A DNA stretch of 64,000 nucleotides, from contig OX465283.1 in NCBI GenBank assembly GCA_949987705.1, forward strand, positions 159,851,850 to 159,915,849. The letters run 5' to 3'. The stretch comes from Thereva unica. Lineage: Eukaryota; Arthropoda; Insecta; Diptera; Therevidae. Below the pieces are notes generated by a model. It did not search any database. It was not told where the DNA came from and worked only from the letters and a program-made list of their open reading frames with translations. Of the stretch, positions 1 through 11,726 are shown one piece after another (the first letter of the stretch is position 1; every line of letters begins with the position of its first letter). Made by a program: the position numbers and the translations under genes.

Positions 1-2512
1 TGAGCAGTCACAATCACCTTAGAGATACCCTTCATCACCTTAGAACATGGCTGGGTTTAATGTCGGAACACTCTTTGCAAGTTGATCCTATCGGAGCTAA
101 GGACTTGCATTTGACTCGAACATTCTGGCAGTCCGGGTGAAGGATACCTCCACAGACACCATCGCAAATAATGCCATCACGAGCACTCTCGGAAGTGCAG
201 TGCTTGAAGGAATGGTAGCCCTGAGTGAGGAAAATAGAGTTATATTATAACTCAGGATTTGTCCCAAGACTTTGACAGAACTTTCATCATAACAGAAAAC
301 TATAACTAAAATAATCATTAAAATTTCTCCATAGCAAGTACTTTATCAATTTCTTTTATTAATAAGAGGAGGAGGATAAAAAAAATTGAACCAAATACTA
401 GACGGGCAAAATCCGGAGTATTCTTTGAGCTTTTTTCATTTCAGCTAATATCCATTGATAAAATGCGATTCCCACATTTTGCATACTAACTTTCTTCTGG
501 AGCTCGGTCTACATACGTATAAAGAAGTAGAACTTCAAAAATCAAATCGCTGTGATTGCGATACGTTCTAATTCATTTGTCTTATTTATATATAGTATGA
601 AGGAAGTAAGAAAGTGCTTTAAATGTTGTACAAATAATTAAGAACGATAAACCAAATGCATTTAATTGAAATTAATTTATACCTATTATACCCTTATTAC
701 CACCAAAAACGTACAAACACTGCATTGTCCTTAGTCCTAATGGGACTACTTCCAAATGATTACTTCCAAAAATGAAGAATTCTAAAAGCATCACTTCATT
801 TCGAGCACTTCTTCCTGCACGAAAACGACGAATCTCTTCACAGTGAATGGTTAAAAAGCACTTCATTACTCGGTGGTGCCTAAAGGTGCTTCCTTTCATC
901 TCCAACGTAAACACAGTATTTTGCGCCATCTCAAGTGGCAACTAGTCAACACTTAACACCAAGCGCCAAGTAACTTTTAACCGACGCGACGCCCTTGCGG
1001 GATGCTTAAATTAAGGCGCATTGTAACGCCCGTTCCAATAGGCATTATTTTGGAGAGGAACAATCCACCTGGCTGCCTGCGCCCTCTCGGGAGGTCTTAA
1101 TAACCTACACAGCTCATAAATTTCAGAAAAAATGAAACCTCCACGAGAGGACTCTGCTCTACAGATTTGAGATGTAGCCACTTGCATAGAAAGTATGTAT
1201 GAAAGAGCCTTGTCTTGACAAGTTTCTACGTGTATCAAAGAATCAATTATGAGCGCCTACCTTCGGCTGTGGAGCGGGCCGCCGTGGAGTGAATTGGCCC
1301 CAGAATGACGGTGGAAAATGCAGGCACGGAAAATCGTGGATCCATTAATGAGAAAACCATGGATATGCATAATAAACTTGCGGAGCGCCACTTAGCGTCA
1401 TGTCCCTGCATGTTTTTCGTCATCAGCTTTTGAGGTATGACCTTAATGACATTCTTCAGGATACGGCGATACACTTGTGGCTAAAAATGCCAGGAACAAA
1501 AGGATTCGCGAGGATTTCATGAGGAACAAAGCGATGCGAGACTTGTCGGGCTACTTTTGGCGCAGCCTTATAGAATATTAGAATTTACAGAACACGCCCC
1601 TCCTGAAAAGATGGATCAAGAAGGCGAAACGTTGTGGAGTATTGTTGACTTGTTTATTGTTTCGCGAAATGGAATATCACGTAAGAGAGCTCGAGAGAGG
1701 GGCTGGATGATGGGTAGTTTGTAGTTGAATTAGCACATTAGTTGGCAACAGCTTAACCAAGCCATGGGAGACAGGAGTGGATGCCAAGTGGTAGTGGAGG
1801 AGAATTTTTTAAAATATCGGCACATAAAGCACACGTCCTCTGAATTCCTTGATCTGTGTTCCTATTCCTGTCAAAGTTGATTACAATGTTTTAGTAGTGC
1901 TTGACCAAAATAACAAAAACAAAGAACGTAACGAAGGAAAAAACACGGAAACGAAGAAGAAAAACATATTTAATTTTGAACGGATTGATGGAAAGGTAAC
2001 CTCACTTTTTTGTAAATTGAGTAAATAGAAAAGCGTGTTTTAAAAATTAACGGTATAGCTTGGAGTCTAATTCTCAAATTTCGACTTTGATTTTTGGTAG
2101 AGTAGAACCATCACTTTTACAATTTTAGTTCTCAAATCCTAATTTTGTTGTTTTGAAAAAGCAGAATTTTTTGACATTTCAAACATCTGTCACTTGACAA
2201 GTGGACATGACAAATGGACGCGGAAAATTGAGACGTGACTCACTCAAACGACTGTCAAATAACAAATGCGCGTCCAAAATGGCTGATAGTTTGGTGAGTA
2301 ACTGTCAAAATATGCACAACTACATTCACTAGCTTTTATTGACGAGTGCTGCCATTTCACGTTGAGGTCGGAAGGTTTTCAGACAACCTTCGTATATTAA
2401 CAGATGGATATATCTACATTTTATGCAAAAAACAAACGAATATGTAAGAACCAGAAGATATTCTTTGATTCCTTGAGGAGCCCTACTGAACAGAACACAG
2501 TGGAGTCTTAGT
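1..2512. other. AT-rich DNA, no gene recognised
   Basis: Only short open frames (under 90 codons) occur here and none resembles a known family. I see no clear tandem repeat, inverted repeat or RNA gene. The stretch is best treated as intergenic or decayed sequence. Confidence 0.5.
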
Positions 2513-3310
2513 TTAGACAGTTGCCCGTGGGTTTTCCGAAGAATACAACTGTTTCAAGACGACTCCAAGATTTTTCACACTACTAACCCAGTCGAATAAA
2601 GGAATAGAAATATCAGGAAAGTCACGACGATCAATAGGGGAATGGAAGAAGAGAATATAATGGGATTTCAGAGGATTGAGTTGTACAAAGTTCAAAGAAG
2701 ACCAGTTGGAAATATGCTGTCGGCGGCTAGCTTGGGACATAGGGCGGAAACAGCTTCTCAATACAAATATCAAAATGATCTTTTGGTACCGAACATCGTC
2801 TGCGAACATGTGAATGTTGGAATCATTAACTACTAAAAGAAAGATCTTTAATGAAAATGCTGAAAAAGAGAGGCCCAAGGATAGAGCCTTGGGGGACACC
2901 GTTATGAAGTAAGGAATCGAAGAACAATTGGGGTCGTGCATGACTTTCTGAGAGCGGTTAGTTAGAAAGCTATTCATCAGGTTGAGAGCAGAAGGGAAAA
3001 AGTTTACTTGGTGGAAAAGTTTTTGCAGAATAAAAGCGTGGTTAACACTGTTGAACGCTTTAGAGAAATCAAGTAGCACCAAACAGCAAACATGTTGATC
3101 ATCAAGGGACTTACGGATATCGGAAGTGATTTTAAGGAACGCAGACTCACAGCTATGGTGCTTGAGGAAGTTGAAAATTATTTTTTCATCATTCAAGTAT
3201 CCTCCTAGATCTGTTCCAACGACCAGAAGCGTAGAGTTATGTATCGATGTGAAGCATACCAGCGGATAATCGAAGCGCTGAATAGTAATGCCAACACGCT
3301 TCTTATTCAT
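2513..3310 (-). pseudogene. Non-LTR retrotransposon reverse transcriptase fragment
   Basis: This 265-codon open frame on the minus strand is a decayed reverse transcriptase, the enzyme that copies LINE RNA into the genome. Visible motifs are HHSCESAFLKITSDI near residue 52, the motif A block LLDFSKAF near residue 78, and FADDV near residue 168, which holds the catalytic aspartate pair. NLGVVL near the end matches the region after the catalytic core in Jockey/CR1-type elements. The usual PQG block before FADD is garbled (SPKALSLGLSF), which suggests compensating frameshifts. There is no endonuclease domain and the start is arbitrary, so this is a 5'-truncated dead copy. The clade (Jockey or CR1) is an inference from motif style. 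The homology itself is fairly secure. Confidence 0.8.
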
Positions 3311-3448
3311 ATCCCAATTCTCTAGCTTTTAACACAGGCGTGGCATTCGAGCGCAGCACTTATATTTTGTTGTTGAAGAAGCGTAATCGAAGCAGAACTT
3401 GGGAAGCTTCTGGAGCTTTCGTGACCCATAATATCGGTATTATAGTCC

Positions 3449-3880
3449 ACAAAGGGGAATGCCCACTGCCCATAGGCATTTCGGCCATGGGTGCCCACAC
3501 ATAAAACCAAACGGAAACGATAACATACATCTTAAGAAATGAAAAGATTACTTTCTTGGTTTAGAAAAAAGTCGGGGGTTTTGAGATATACAGGGTGTTT
3601 CAAACCATCCGTACCACCCAATTATCTCAGAATATTTCAATTGAAAAAAAAAACCAAAAAACACGTGTTTAATATTTTTTGGAACTCTATCCGACCATAC
3701 AGAAATTGACCCCCCGCCACACCCCCACTTTGGGGGGCGGGGGGTAACTTTAGAATTTCAAATGGCAACCCCCATTTTTTCACGGATTCTGATTCTCCGC
3801 CGGAAAATATGAAACTTTTGTTCAAAACATTTTTTTATCCGACGCCCCCCTGCACCCCCAAAAATCTTGGAGAATTATAA
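3449..3880 (+). repeat. Left copy of a large inverted duplication (partner 6927-7404)
   Basis: This stretch recurs in reverse complement at 6927-7404. The similarity covers the left three quarters of the MITE at 3591-3993 and also about 140 bp of flank outside the MITE terminus. Shared flank includes the runs TGCCCACACATAAAACC and CTTTCTTGGTTTAGAAAAAA. Because flank is shared, the two copies arose by duplication of one locus rather than by two independent insertions. A Helitron-like element fills most of the spacer. Confidence 0.85.
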
Positions 3881-3993
3881 TCCGTGACAAAAAATATGGG
3901 TTGCCATAATTCTTCCCCACCTCCTCACCCCCTCTCAGGAGTGAGTAATAGTAGCCCCCAAATTGGGTGGTACGGGTGGTTTGAAACACCCTG
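3591..3993. mobile_element. Fold-back MITE with CAGGGTGTTTCAAACC ends
   Basis: A 403-bp element with inverted ends that match at 28 of 29 positions, beginning CAGGGTGTTTCAAACC and ending GGTTTGAAACACCCTG. It is flanked on both sides by TA, the target duplication expected of Tc1/mariner-type elements. Open frames inside (3637-3825 and 3822-4058, minus strand) show no protein family and are by-products of G/C-run-rich filler. It is non-autonomous. Assignment to Tc1/mariner rests only on the TA dinucleotides. Related right ends occur at 7250-7277 and 51360-51388. Confidence 0.8.
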
Positions 3994-4460
3994 TATGTAA
4001 AATTGCTTTTCTTCTCATAAAACAGCAACACTTTTTTAACAATTATTTTACTGTACATACATGATCAAGTTTTGTTTATTAATAACTTCAACTTCAAGTT
4101 TATTATTCCGTTTTTTTACATATATTTTTTACATGTTGTACATTAATTCTAATTCTACACTAGCCCTTTTTTAGGCCAACTGTAGAGTATTCTTATACTT
4201 ACCTCATATATAAGTATACTAGCATAAAACCCGCGTGCCTTGCAACGCCTTTAAATAAAAACTGTTTATTATGTGCAATGTTTTCCTACAAAAAAAAAAA
4301 CAAACAAAAAAGTCAGCTGTCATTATCCCTAAAAGGGTTTATTATAGTGCATTTTTTTAATAAATATGGTAAACAAATTGCTGCGTATATCACCTTTGCT
4401 CAACAAATCTGCAAGTTTTGAAGCAGAGATTGGCATGTTTATGTCCCCCATTTCACTGCG

Positions 4461-5710
4461 TTAGGGGATGAATTTCGAAAAATTGCTTCTTAGTGAATGT
4501 CCACGTCATTATAGAGATGCACTGTCAAAATTAAAGCCAGCTCCAGCGGTTTGGGTTAACCCCATTTAACCCCCTTAGGGGATAAATTTCAAAAAATCGC
4601 TCCTAAGTGGATGTCCACGCCATTATAGGGATGCACTGTCAAAATTACCGCCCTACAGCTTCAGCGGTTTGGGTAAACCCTATTTCACCCCCTTAGGGGA
4701 TGAATTCCGAAAATTCGCTTCTTAGTGGATGCCCACATCACTATAGGGATGCACTGTCAAAATTTCAGCCCTATATCTATAGCGGTTTGGAAAAACCCCA
4801 TTTCACCCCCTTAGGGGATGAATTTCGAAAAATCACTTCTTAGTGGATGTCCACGCCATTATAGGGATACACTGTCGAAATTTCAGCCCTATAAATTTAG
4901 CGGTTTGGAAAAACCCCATTTCACCCCCTTAGGGGATGAATTCCGAAAATTCGCTTCTTAGTGGATGGCCACATCACTATAGGGATGCACTGTCAAAATT
5001 TCAGCCCTATAGCTCCAGCGGTTTGGGTAAACCCCATTTCACTCCCTTAGGGGATGAATTTCGAAAAATCGCTTTAATAGTGGAAGACCACGCCATTATA
5101 GGGATGCACTGTCAAAATTACAGCCCTATAGCTTTAGCGGTTTGGGTAAACCCAATTCCACCCCCTTAGGGGATGAATTTCGAAAAGTCGCTCTATAGTG
5201 GATGTTCGCGCCATTATAGGGATGCACTGTCAAAATTTCAGCCCTATATATATAGCGGTTTGGAAAACCCCAATTTCACCCCCTTAGGGGATGAATTTCG
5301 AAAAACCGCTTTATAGTGGATGTTCACGCCATTATAGGGATGCACTGTCAAAATTTCAGCCCTATATCTATAGCGGTTTGGAAAAACCCCATTTCACCCC
5401 CTTAGGAGATGAATTTCGAAAAATCGCTTTATACTGGATGTCCACGACATTATAGGGATGCACTGTCAAAATTTCAGCCCTATAGCTATAGGGGTTTGGA
5501 AAAACCCCATTTCACCCCTTTAGGGGATGAATTCCGAAAAATCGCTTCTTAGTGGATGTCCACATCATTATAGGGATGTACTGTCAAAATTTCAGCCTTA
5601 TAGCTTTAGCGGTTTGGAAAAAACCCATTTCACCCCCTTAGGGGATGAATTTCGAAAAATCGCTAGGGATGCACTGTCAAAAATTTCAGCCCTTTAGCTC
5701 TAGCGGTTTA
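4461..5710 (+). repeat. 118-bp minisatellite, 11 copies
   Basis: Successive TTAGGGGATGAAT motifs start at 4461, 4575, 4693, 4811, 4929, 5047, 5166, 5284, 5402, 5520 and 5638. The period is therefore 118 bp with one 114-bp unit and one 119-bp unit. Each unit carries GGGATGCACTGTCAAAAT, TTTCAGCCCTATA and GCGGTTTGG. Units differ at scattered positions, so the array is old rather than freshly amplified. The last unit has lost part of its middle. Confidence 0.95.
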
Positions 5711-5923
5711 GGTTGTGCGTTGTCTTTCAGTCAGTTACTTTTTATACAATAGAAAAAAGTAAAGAAAATAAATCCCCTTACAACTTATTGAACCCCATTT
5801 CACCCCCTTCAACCCTTTTTTCTCCAAAAAAAAATAGCCTATGTCCGTCTCCAAGGTCTAAACTATGTCTGTTGCAAATTTCATCAAAATCGGTCCAGCG
5901 GTTTAGGCGTGAAAGCGTAACAT

Positions 5924-5924
<1 letters not shown>

Positions 5925-5967
<43 letters not shown>
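5925..5967 (+). repeat. (CAGA)n microsatellite
   Basis: About eleven uninterrupted CAGA units. It lies about 30 bp inside the right end of the Helitron-like element, the usual position for this microsatellite in such elements. Confidence 0.97.
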
Positions 5968-5968
<1 letters not shown>

Positions 5969-6000
5969 GTTACTTTCGCATTTATAATATTAGTAAGGAT

Positions 6001-6926
6001 TACTTATTATGTTTGTTTGAATGGCAGAATCTTATCGGTATTAGTTATTACAGTACCAGTTGAATAGTCTGGCCTGAATGTTTTCATCGAACTTGATCAC
6101 AATTAACAGCTTCACCAATGTGGAGCGTACAGCTTACGCACACACTGGTAGCTGTTTAGTATGCGTGTGCTGCGGATCGTTGAAATAATCCCTTTTTATT
6201 AACCGTTTCGGTATTATGTTGCCATATGGCAACATAATTTTAAAAGGTCGTATGTTTGCTGGATATTATAGTAATAGAAAAATTCGGCTATTTTATGTAA
6301 GGGAATAGCCTTCAACATAAATCTTAACCTTTGTGCGGTCATTCGTCAAAGTATAAGGATTGTAACTAGTGGTAATCTTGTCGCGTATATTGAAATAGCG
6401 AAATCAAGTGTAAGATTTTACATAATGTTTTATGTCGTAAATTAAATATTAATGCAAAATATTGTTTTTTGTGCATATTAAATATTATATTTAAATAATT
6501 TACATTTTTTTTGAGGCAATACGTGTATATTTTTATTAACAACTAACTATTATACTATATTGTTTTAACAACTATTATTAACAAACGATGTTTTTTTTTT
6601 GGTTAGATGTGTCAAAGGATCTTAAATGTATATATTGCACTCGTTAAAGAATTGTTTTATCTACAATTTAAAAAGATAATTTAAAGAGACATTTTTTTCG
6701 AAAAAGAAAAGAAAAGATTTTGTGACCTTACACATCATTTGTATCGTATACAATCAATACATCATCTAGGAACTGAGAAGGAGCGAAAATATTAGATACG
6801 TGATAGTTAACAAATCCGCAAGAGAACAAACAATATAATACGAATAATGTACAGTATTGTTAGTCTACTTACTTTGAATTCTTTAGATCATAGCAAGTCG
6901 ACTTAGTTTTCATTCGTATTTTAATT
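6001..6926. other. AT-rich spacer, no gene recognised
   Basis: Very A/T-rich sequence between the Helitron-like element and the inverted MITE copy. No coding frame or clear repeat is visible. Confidence 0.5.
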
Positions 6927-7404
6927 CACGGATTATAATTCTCCAAAGACAAATATCAAACTTTTGTAGATTGATTTTTGGGGATAATTTTGATTTTTGA
7001 TGATTTTTGGGGGTGCAGGGGGGCTTCGGATAAAAAAATGTTTTGAACAAAAGTTTCATATTTTCCGGCGGAGAATCAGAATCCGTGAAAAAATGGGGGT
7101 TGCCATTTGAAATTCTAAAGTTACCCCCCGCCCCCCAAAGTGGGGGTGTGGCGGGGGGTCAATTTCTGTATGGTCGGATAGAGTTCCAAAAAATATTAAA
7201 CTCGTGTTTTTTGGTTTTTTTTTTCAATTGAAATATTCTGAGATAATTGGGTGGTACGGATGGTTTGAAACACCCTGTATATCTCAAAAACCCCGACTTT
7301 TTTCTAAACCAAGAAAGTAATCTTTTCATTTCTTAAGATGTATATTATCGTTTCCGTTTGGTTTTATGTGTGGGCACTCATGGCCGAAAATGGGCATTCC
7401 CCTT
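6927..7404 (-). repeat. Right (inverted) copy of the 3449-3880 duplication, with partial MITE
   Basis: Reverse complement of 3449-3880 at high identity. The MITE terminus ACACCCTG ends at 7277 and the shared flank continues to about 7404. The inner edge is truncated near 6927. About 55 bp that are absent from the left copy sit at about 6948-7002. The other end of the MITE is missing, so this copy is not a complete element. Confidence 0.85.
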
Positions 7405-9740
7405 TCTCAGCTAAAAGGAATAAGAGAGAACTTGAGAAAAACAAAGCAAAAAATGGGAGTATAGAGTGAATGCTTCCAAAGAGCTGCCATAACATATGAA
7501 TCGGAAGCGCTACATTCTTGCTACTTTTGGCAGCGCTTGATATATTTCCCACTGGCATGGAATACCTCCCAAAAACCTGCAAATAAGATGGATATATTTG
7601 AGAGAAAAACTTTCCGAAGGATATACGGGCCAGTCAGTGAAGAAAATACATATAAGTTGATGGTAGCCATGGCTCGAATTTGACTGTAGAGCCATCGAAG
7701 AAAAAGAAGAACTCCGATAACGGGAAATGAATTGATTCAAGTGCTTCTCTTAGCCTTGCCGTATATTTCTTTTTTAACATTGCATATCCTAGCAGGGAAG
7801 CTATTCAATTAAGTGTATTTGTAACGATTCCAAAGCGATTAATAAGAATGCCGAAGGAAGCATAATTGACTCGGTTCCCTTTTGCCAGTTACCCTAATGC
7901 GCAGGATCAATGGCTTCAAACATCGAAAAAAGAAATTGTGAAATACTAAGGGCTCTTAGCTCTAAAAAATATTGATTATCTGGCTCTGCCTTATCTGGAT
8001 GTGTTCTTACTAAAAGATTCCTTTGGAAGTGGCCTAGAAGCGATTCTTTTGGGCTTCCGATGGAAGCGCGTCTAATATTTCCCGCTGGGATTGTTCTGTT
8101 TTTGGACGAATTATTTGTTAAAGAGAAAGGTTAGGCAGAGGGGAGCAGAGAGCGTTTATTTAAGTGTCTTTACTACTATTCTCTTGGCGATAATGTTTTG
8201 TTAGGATTGCCACATTCAAGCTGCCGATCATGAAATGATGTCATCACCGATGGGGCCAAAGACCAAATTTAGATTTTGTCCGGGCTACTGGCTAAAGGAA
8301 GGATTTGCTTTTGCATCTTTTAAGAAATCACATTTTGGTATGCTTGTTGGCGATGTGGAATATATGCTCATTCCATCACAGATTTTTGGTTAATATCACA
8401 CCTGTTGTGAGAAGATGAGTCGCCCATTAGTTCTACATCGTCTACTTATACGAATAAGGAGAGACTATAGGTTTTATTAGAGATGAGGACTTGGTTTTGG
8501 AGGCATTGAACTTGAGGTCATTGTTTTTGTTGATTAAACCGGAAAGTTGATCTAATTTTGAACTGGTTAAGTGGAGCTTCGTTCAACCCGTATAATTTTG
8601 CAAGTTCCATACATTTTTACAGAATTGCTACGAGATCATTTTTCATCCACGTTATCATACTCTGGAGCACGAAGTATCAAAGTATTCGAAAGTACATTTA
8701 TTAGTAGCAGACGTCTTAAAGAGATAAAGTTTTGAACCACCTTTAATATTGCTATAGATCCAACATGCGAGGGTACCTAGGAAAAATCTAACAGCTGAAG
8801 TACATATGCATCAATATACTGAAAGATTTCCAGAATCTTCAGAGCCTCCACCATAAGTATATTTCATGGCGTTATAGGCTTCGGATTGCAAATATAATAA
8901 TAATACTCTCAACAAGTCATTTCGAGTCTAAGGAGCCATTTTAAAACTATAACAAGGGTTTCCTGGATCAAAGCCATTGCTGGAAATCCGCGTACGACGT
9001 CTGGAGTTTTATTTTCTCCACTCTTGTGCCGTAAATCTTTCACTGAAGCGCTCATAGGCATCTAGAGATTTGTCACCGATTTTCATTGGTGGGTATGATA
9101 TTAAGCGAAATCCTTGCATATTCTAAGGACACACACATTTTTTTTCATTCCTCCTGCAATGTACTTAGGAATGGAAACATTTCCACATATGCAGAAGTGG
9201 AAGCGGAAAATGCAATTTTAATTCTCTACCCATGTTGCAAAACACATCAATTCTAAGCAGGTATCGAAGCTTGTATGTAATCTTCAAAGCCGGGTCTTCT
9301 TCTGAGGATTTTACGGGCTCTTGGTGAAAAGTAGCTTTTACGACACAAAATTTCCTTTGTAGCTTTAGGGGGTGTATTTTTTCTTCCTTCTTGCCCTCAT
9401 TTTCAATTGTGTGCGCCTTCCCTTCACTCTGTATGTTTTCTGTTGTCACTCCGTATTCTTGAAGGAAAATAGAAATACAAAAAAAAAAAATAGAAAAAAA
9501 AACAAGTAGCAAGCATGCATCCCCCGACATTGCATTCTGGTTGAATCCCTACACACGGTCTACAGATGAGACCTTAAAAACTGTCACAAATGGCTTCAGG
9601 ATAAAGGTACCAGAGCGGAGATTAAAATCTTTCGTTAATCTTGCGATAAAAAGTCACTCAAGCGTGTCACAAATGGAAGGAAAAAAATATTTGTGCAGCT
9701 TTTGTTTCTTGACTCGATTTAACTAAGGACGAGGAAAAAC

Positions 9741-9771
9741 TGTGGTGGTGGTAGTGGTAGTGGTGGTGGTG
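9741..9771 (+). repeat. (GGT)n-like microsatellite
   Basis: Short run of GTG, GTA and GGT triplets. Nothing else supports a function. Confidence 0.9.
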
Positions 9772-11092
9772 CACGTTAAAAAATTAAAATTATTTTTGAA
9801 ATTTTAATATTAAGTATGTTAAGGATTTTTATTTTGTTGTATATTTCTAGACAGTTGAATGTACGTAATCTTGATTAGAAAAAAGGATTTTAATTAACAA
9901 ACATTTTACAAATCAGCACGAAATGTGTCCTAAAGTGTGTTAATTTGACGCAAGGATGTATAAATAAAAATAGGCTAAGAGTGTTTACTACAGACTGAAA
10001 TTTGAGAAAACTTTCGAGTTTATCTTAATTATATGAAAACCAGTTCTCGCATTGTTAGGTATTTTATAAGAACAATGAAGGAACAGATAAGGCTGACCTA
10101 AAAAAGCCCCAAAAGCTCATATGAGCAAGCTCAAAAGATATAAAAGCTCCCCACAAGATTTCCTCTAAAAAAAGCTTTCATTCGAGCGAAGACACAAACC
10201 TTATTCTTAAAAGCTGGTGTTGCAATGTTTCAAAGGTGCGGGTATCGGAAAAGGCAAATATGATAGGGGCTCCAGAACCAACCTTGCTATACTACTGGAT
10301 TGGAAATGGATTAAAATCAATGGTTCTCAGGCTTATACGTTTATTGCATATTATAAGTTTACAAATAGTATTTTACATTAAGAAATGAATAAAATTAAGT
10401 GAAGATGCTGACTACAAAATTACCACTAGTGACTCAAAAATGGCTTGATAATGTTACGACAGTTACGTTACAACCGTCTAAAACGACATCGAAGTGTACT
10501 AGTTTGTGGCCCGACAGAGCAAATAACAACCGAGCAAAGAATTAATGAAAAAAATCCTGGTACATCGATATTTAAGAAATTATGACTAACAGAAACGACA
10601 GTAGTGACAAACCAACCGACAGTCGAGTCCCAAATGCCGAGAGCCGAGTGAACAACGATTGGGTGTATGGGCTAAACGTAGTCCTAATAGAATTAAGGAA
10701 CTACATCAGAAAGATATCTGGCCATATTTTGCCGAACTGGTGAACAGGGCCGAAATTAAGCAAAGTTGCTACACCATATAATCCAGAAAATAATTTCGGC
10801 AATTAGTTAAGATTTCAGCCAGTTAGGAAGTACAAACTTATCTTCAATTCGGCGCTGCGGGTTGAACAATTTTATCATCATAACATTGTACTGTACTTCT
10901 CCCCGCCCATCGAGCCATGCTTAGTAGTACAGCTACGCTGGTGTGAGTTTTTCGTTTTTGTATTAGGTTGAAGCTTAGGTTTGTGTCTTGGGAAGAATTT
11001 GCGATTTGGTAAACTTATAATGTTTCGCATACAAATTAGATTTTGAAGCTAAGGCAAGTAATTTACACACATGCAACTCAAACTTAATTAGA

Positions 11093-11205
11093 TAGACCAG
11101 GCAGACGAACAGACAGACCAGACAGGGAGATAGGCCCAAATAGGCAGACCAGATAGACAAAGCAGTTAGATAGACCAGACAGACCAGGCAAACCAACTAG
11201 TCTAA
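11093..11205 (+). repeat. Degenerate CAGA/CCAGA-rich simple repeat
   Basis: About 110 bp of imperfect CAGACA, CCAGACAG and TAGACC units. It is open on the minus strand, giving a spurious 73-codon frame. It may be the decayed microsatellite of another Helitron-like element, but no ends are visible. Confidence 0.7.
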
Positions 11206-11726
11206 CCAAGCAGCTGCAGAGCTAGAGAGGTAGGTTTTTGTGCCAAGTAAACTACCCGAGAATGAAACTCCACCCAAAACACACTACAGCGAAGTTCAAC
11301 TAGTTTTATACATGTGGCGCAAAAGTTACACCAAAAAAGCCCACCAGCCCGCAAACAATTCCCAAGACACAAACCGCAAAAGCTTCAGCACAAGACACAA
11401 ACGAAAAGCTGGATTGCGTAATATTACGAAATAGGTGGCCAGGACCAACACTGCTATACTACTATGCTTTTTCCTTTTAAGTGTGGGAATGTGCTGTATC
11501 AAAAGCTGGAAAGTAAGCACGGATTGTATATGTAATACGAACATGTCCCGCGAATTCTACCCTGGACTACTCCGTGGAAATAACTTGAAGAAGAGATTGA
11601 AGAAACGGAGACGTTCTGCCAAAGTTCGAATTTCACTAACAGTCCACTGTCCTGGCACCTCCCGGTGTTTGCTAGTCTCTTTCAAGCTAAAATGCTGGCG
11701 CACTTCCCGGTAAAACAAACCGACGC

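Larger units (their letters stand above)
4218..5998 (+). mobile_element. Helitron-like (Lep1/HINE-type) non-autonomous element
   Basis: The left end, from ACTAGC followed by AAAACCCGCGTGCCTTGC, and the right end, GCATTTATAATATTAGTAAGG, have the style of Lep1/HINE-type Helitron-like elements of insects. Just inside the right end is the sequence AAAATCGGTCCAGCGGTTTA, then a CAGA microsatellite, the usual order in these elements. The centre is expanded into eleven tandem 118-bp units. No Rep/helicase coding remains. The family assignment rests on recalled terminal signatures, and a database search would settle it. Confidence 0.6.
7405..11726. other. AT-rich DNA, no gene recognised
   Basis: Open frames are at most 121 codons and none resembles a known family. 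The frames at 11240-11434 and 11435-11713 (92 codons, rich in Lys/Arg in the second half) could be remains of a mobile element next to the Transib-like insertion, but I cannot name one. Simple repeats inside are listed separately. Confidence 0.5.

Noticed and set aside
10715..10800. Fourth 5S-like copy (GCCGAAATTAAGCAAAGTTG)
   Set aside because: Only one short block resembles 5S rRNA and the rest is out of order.
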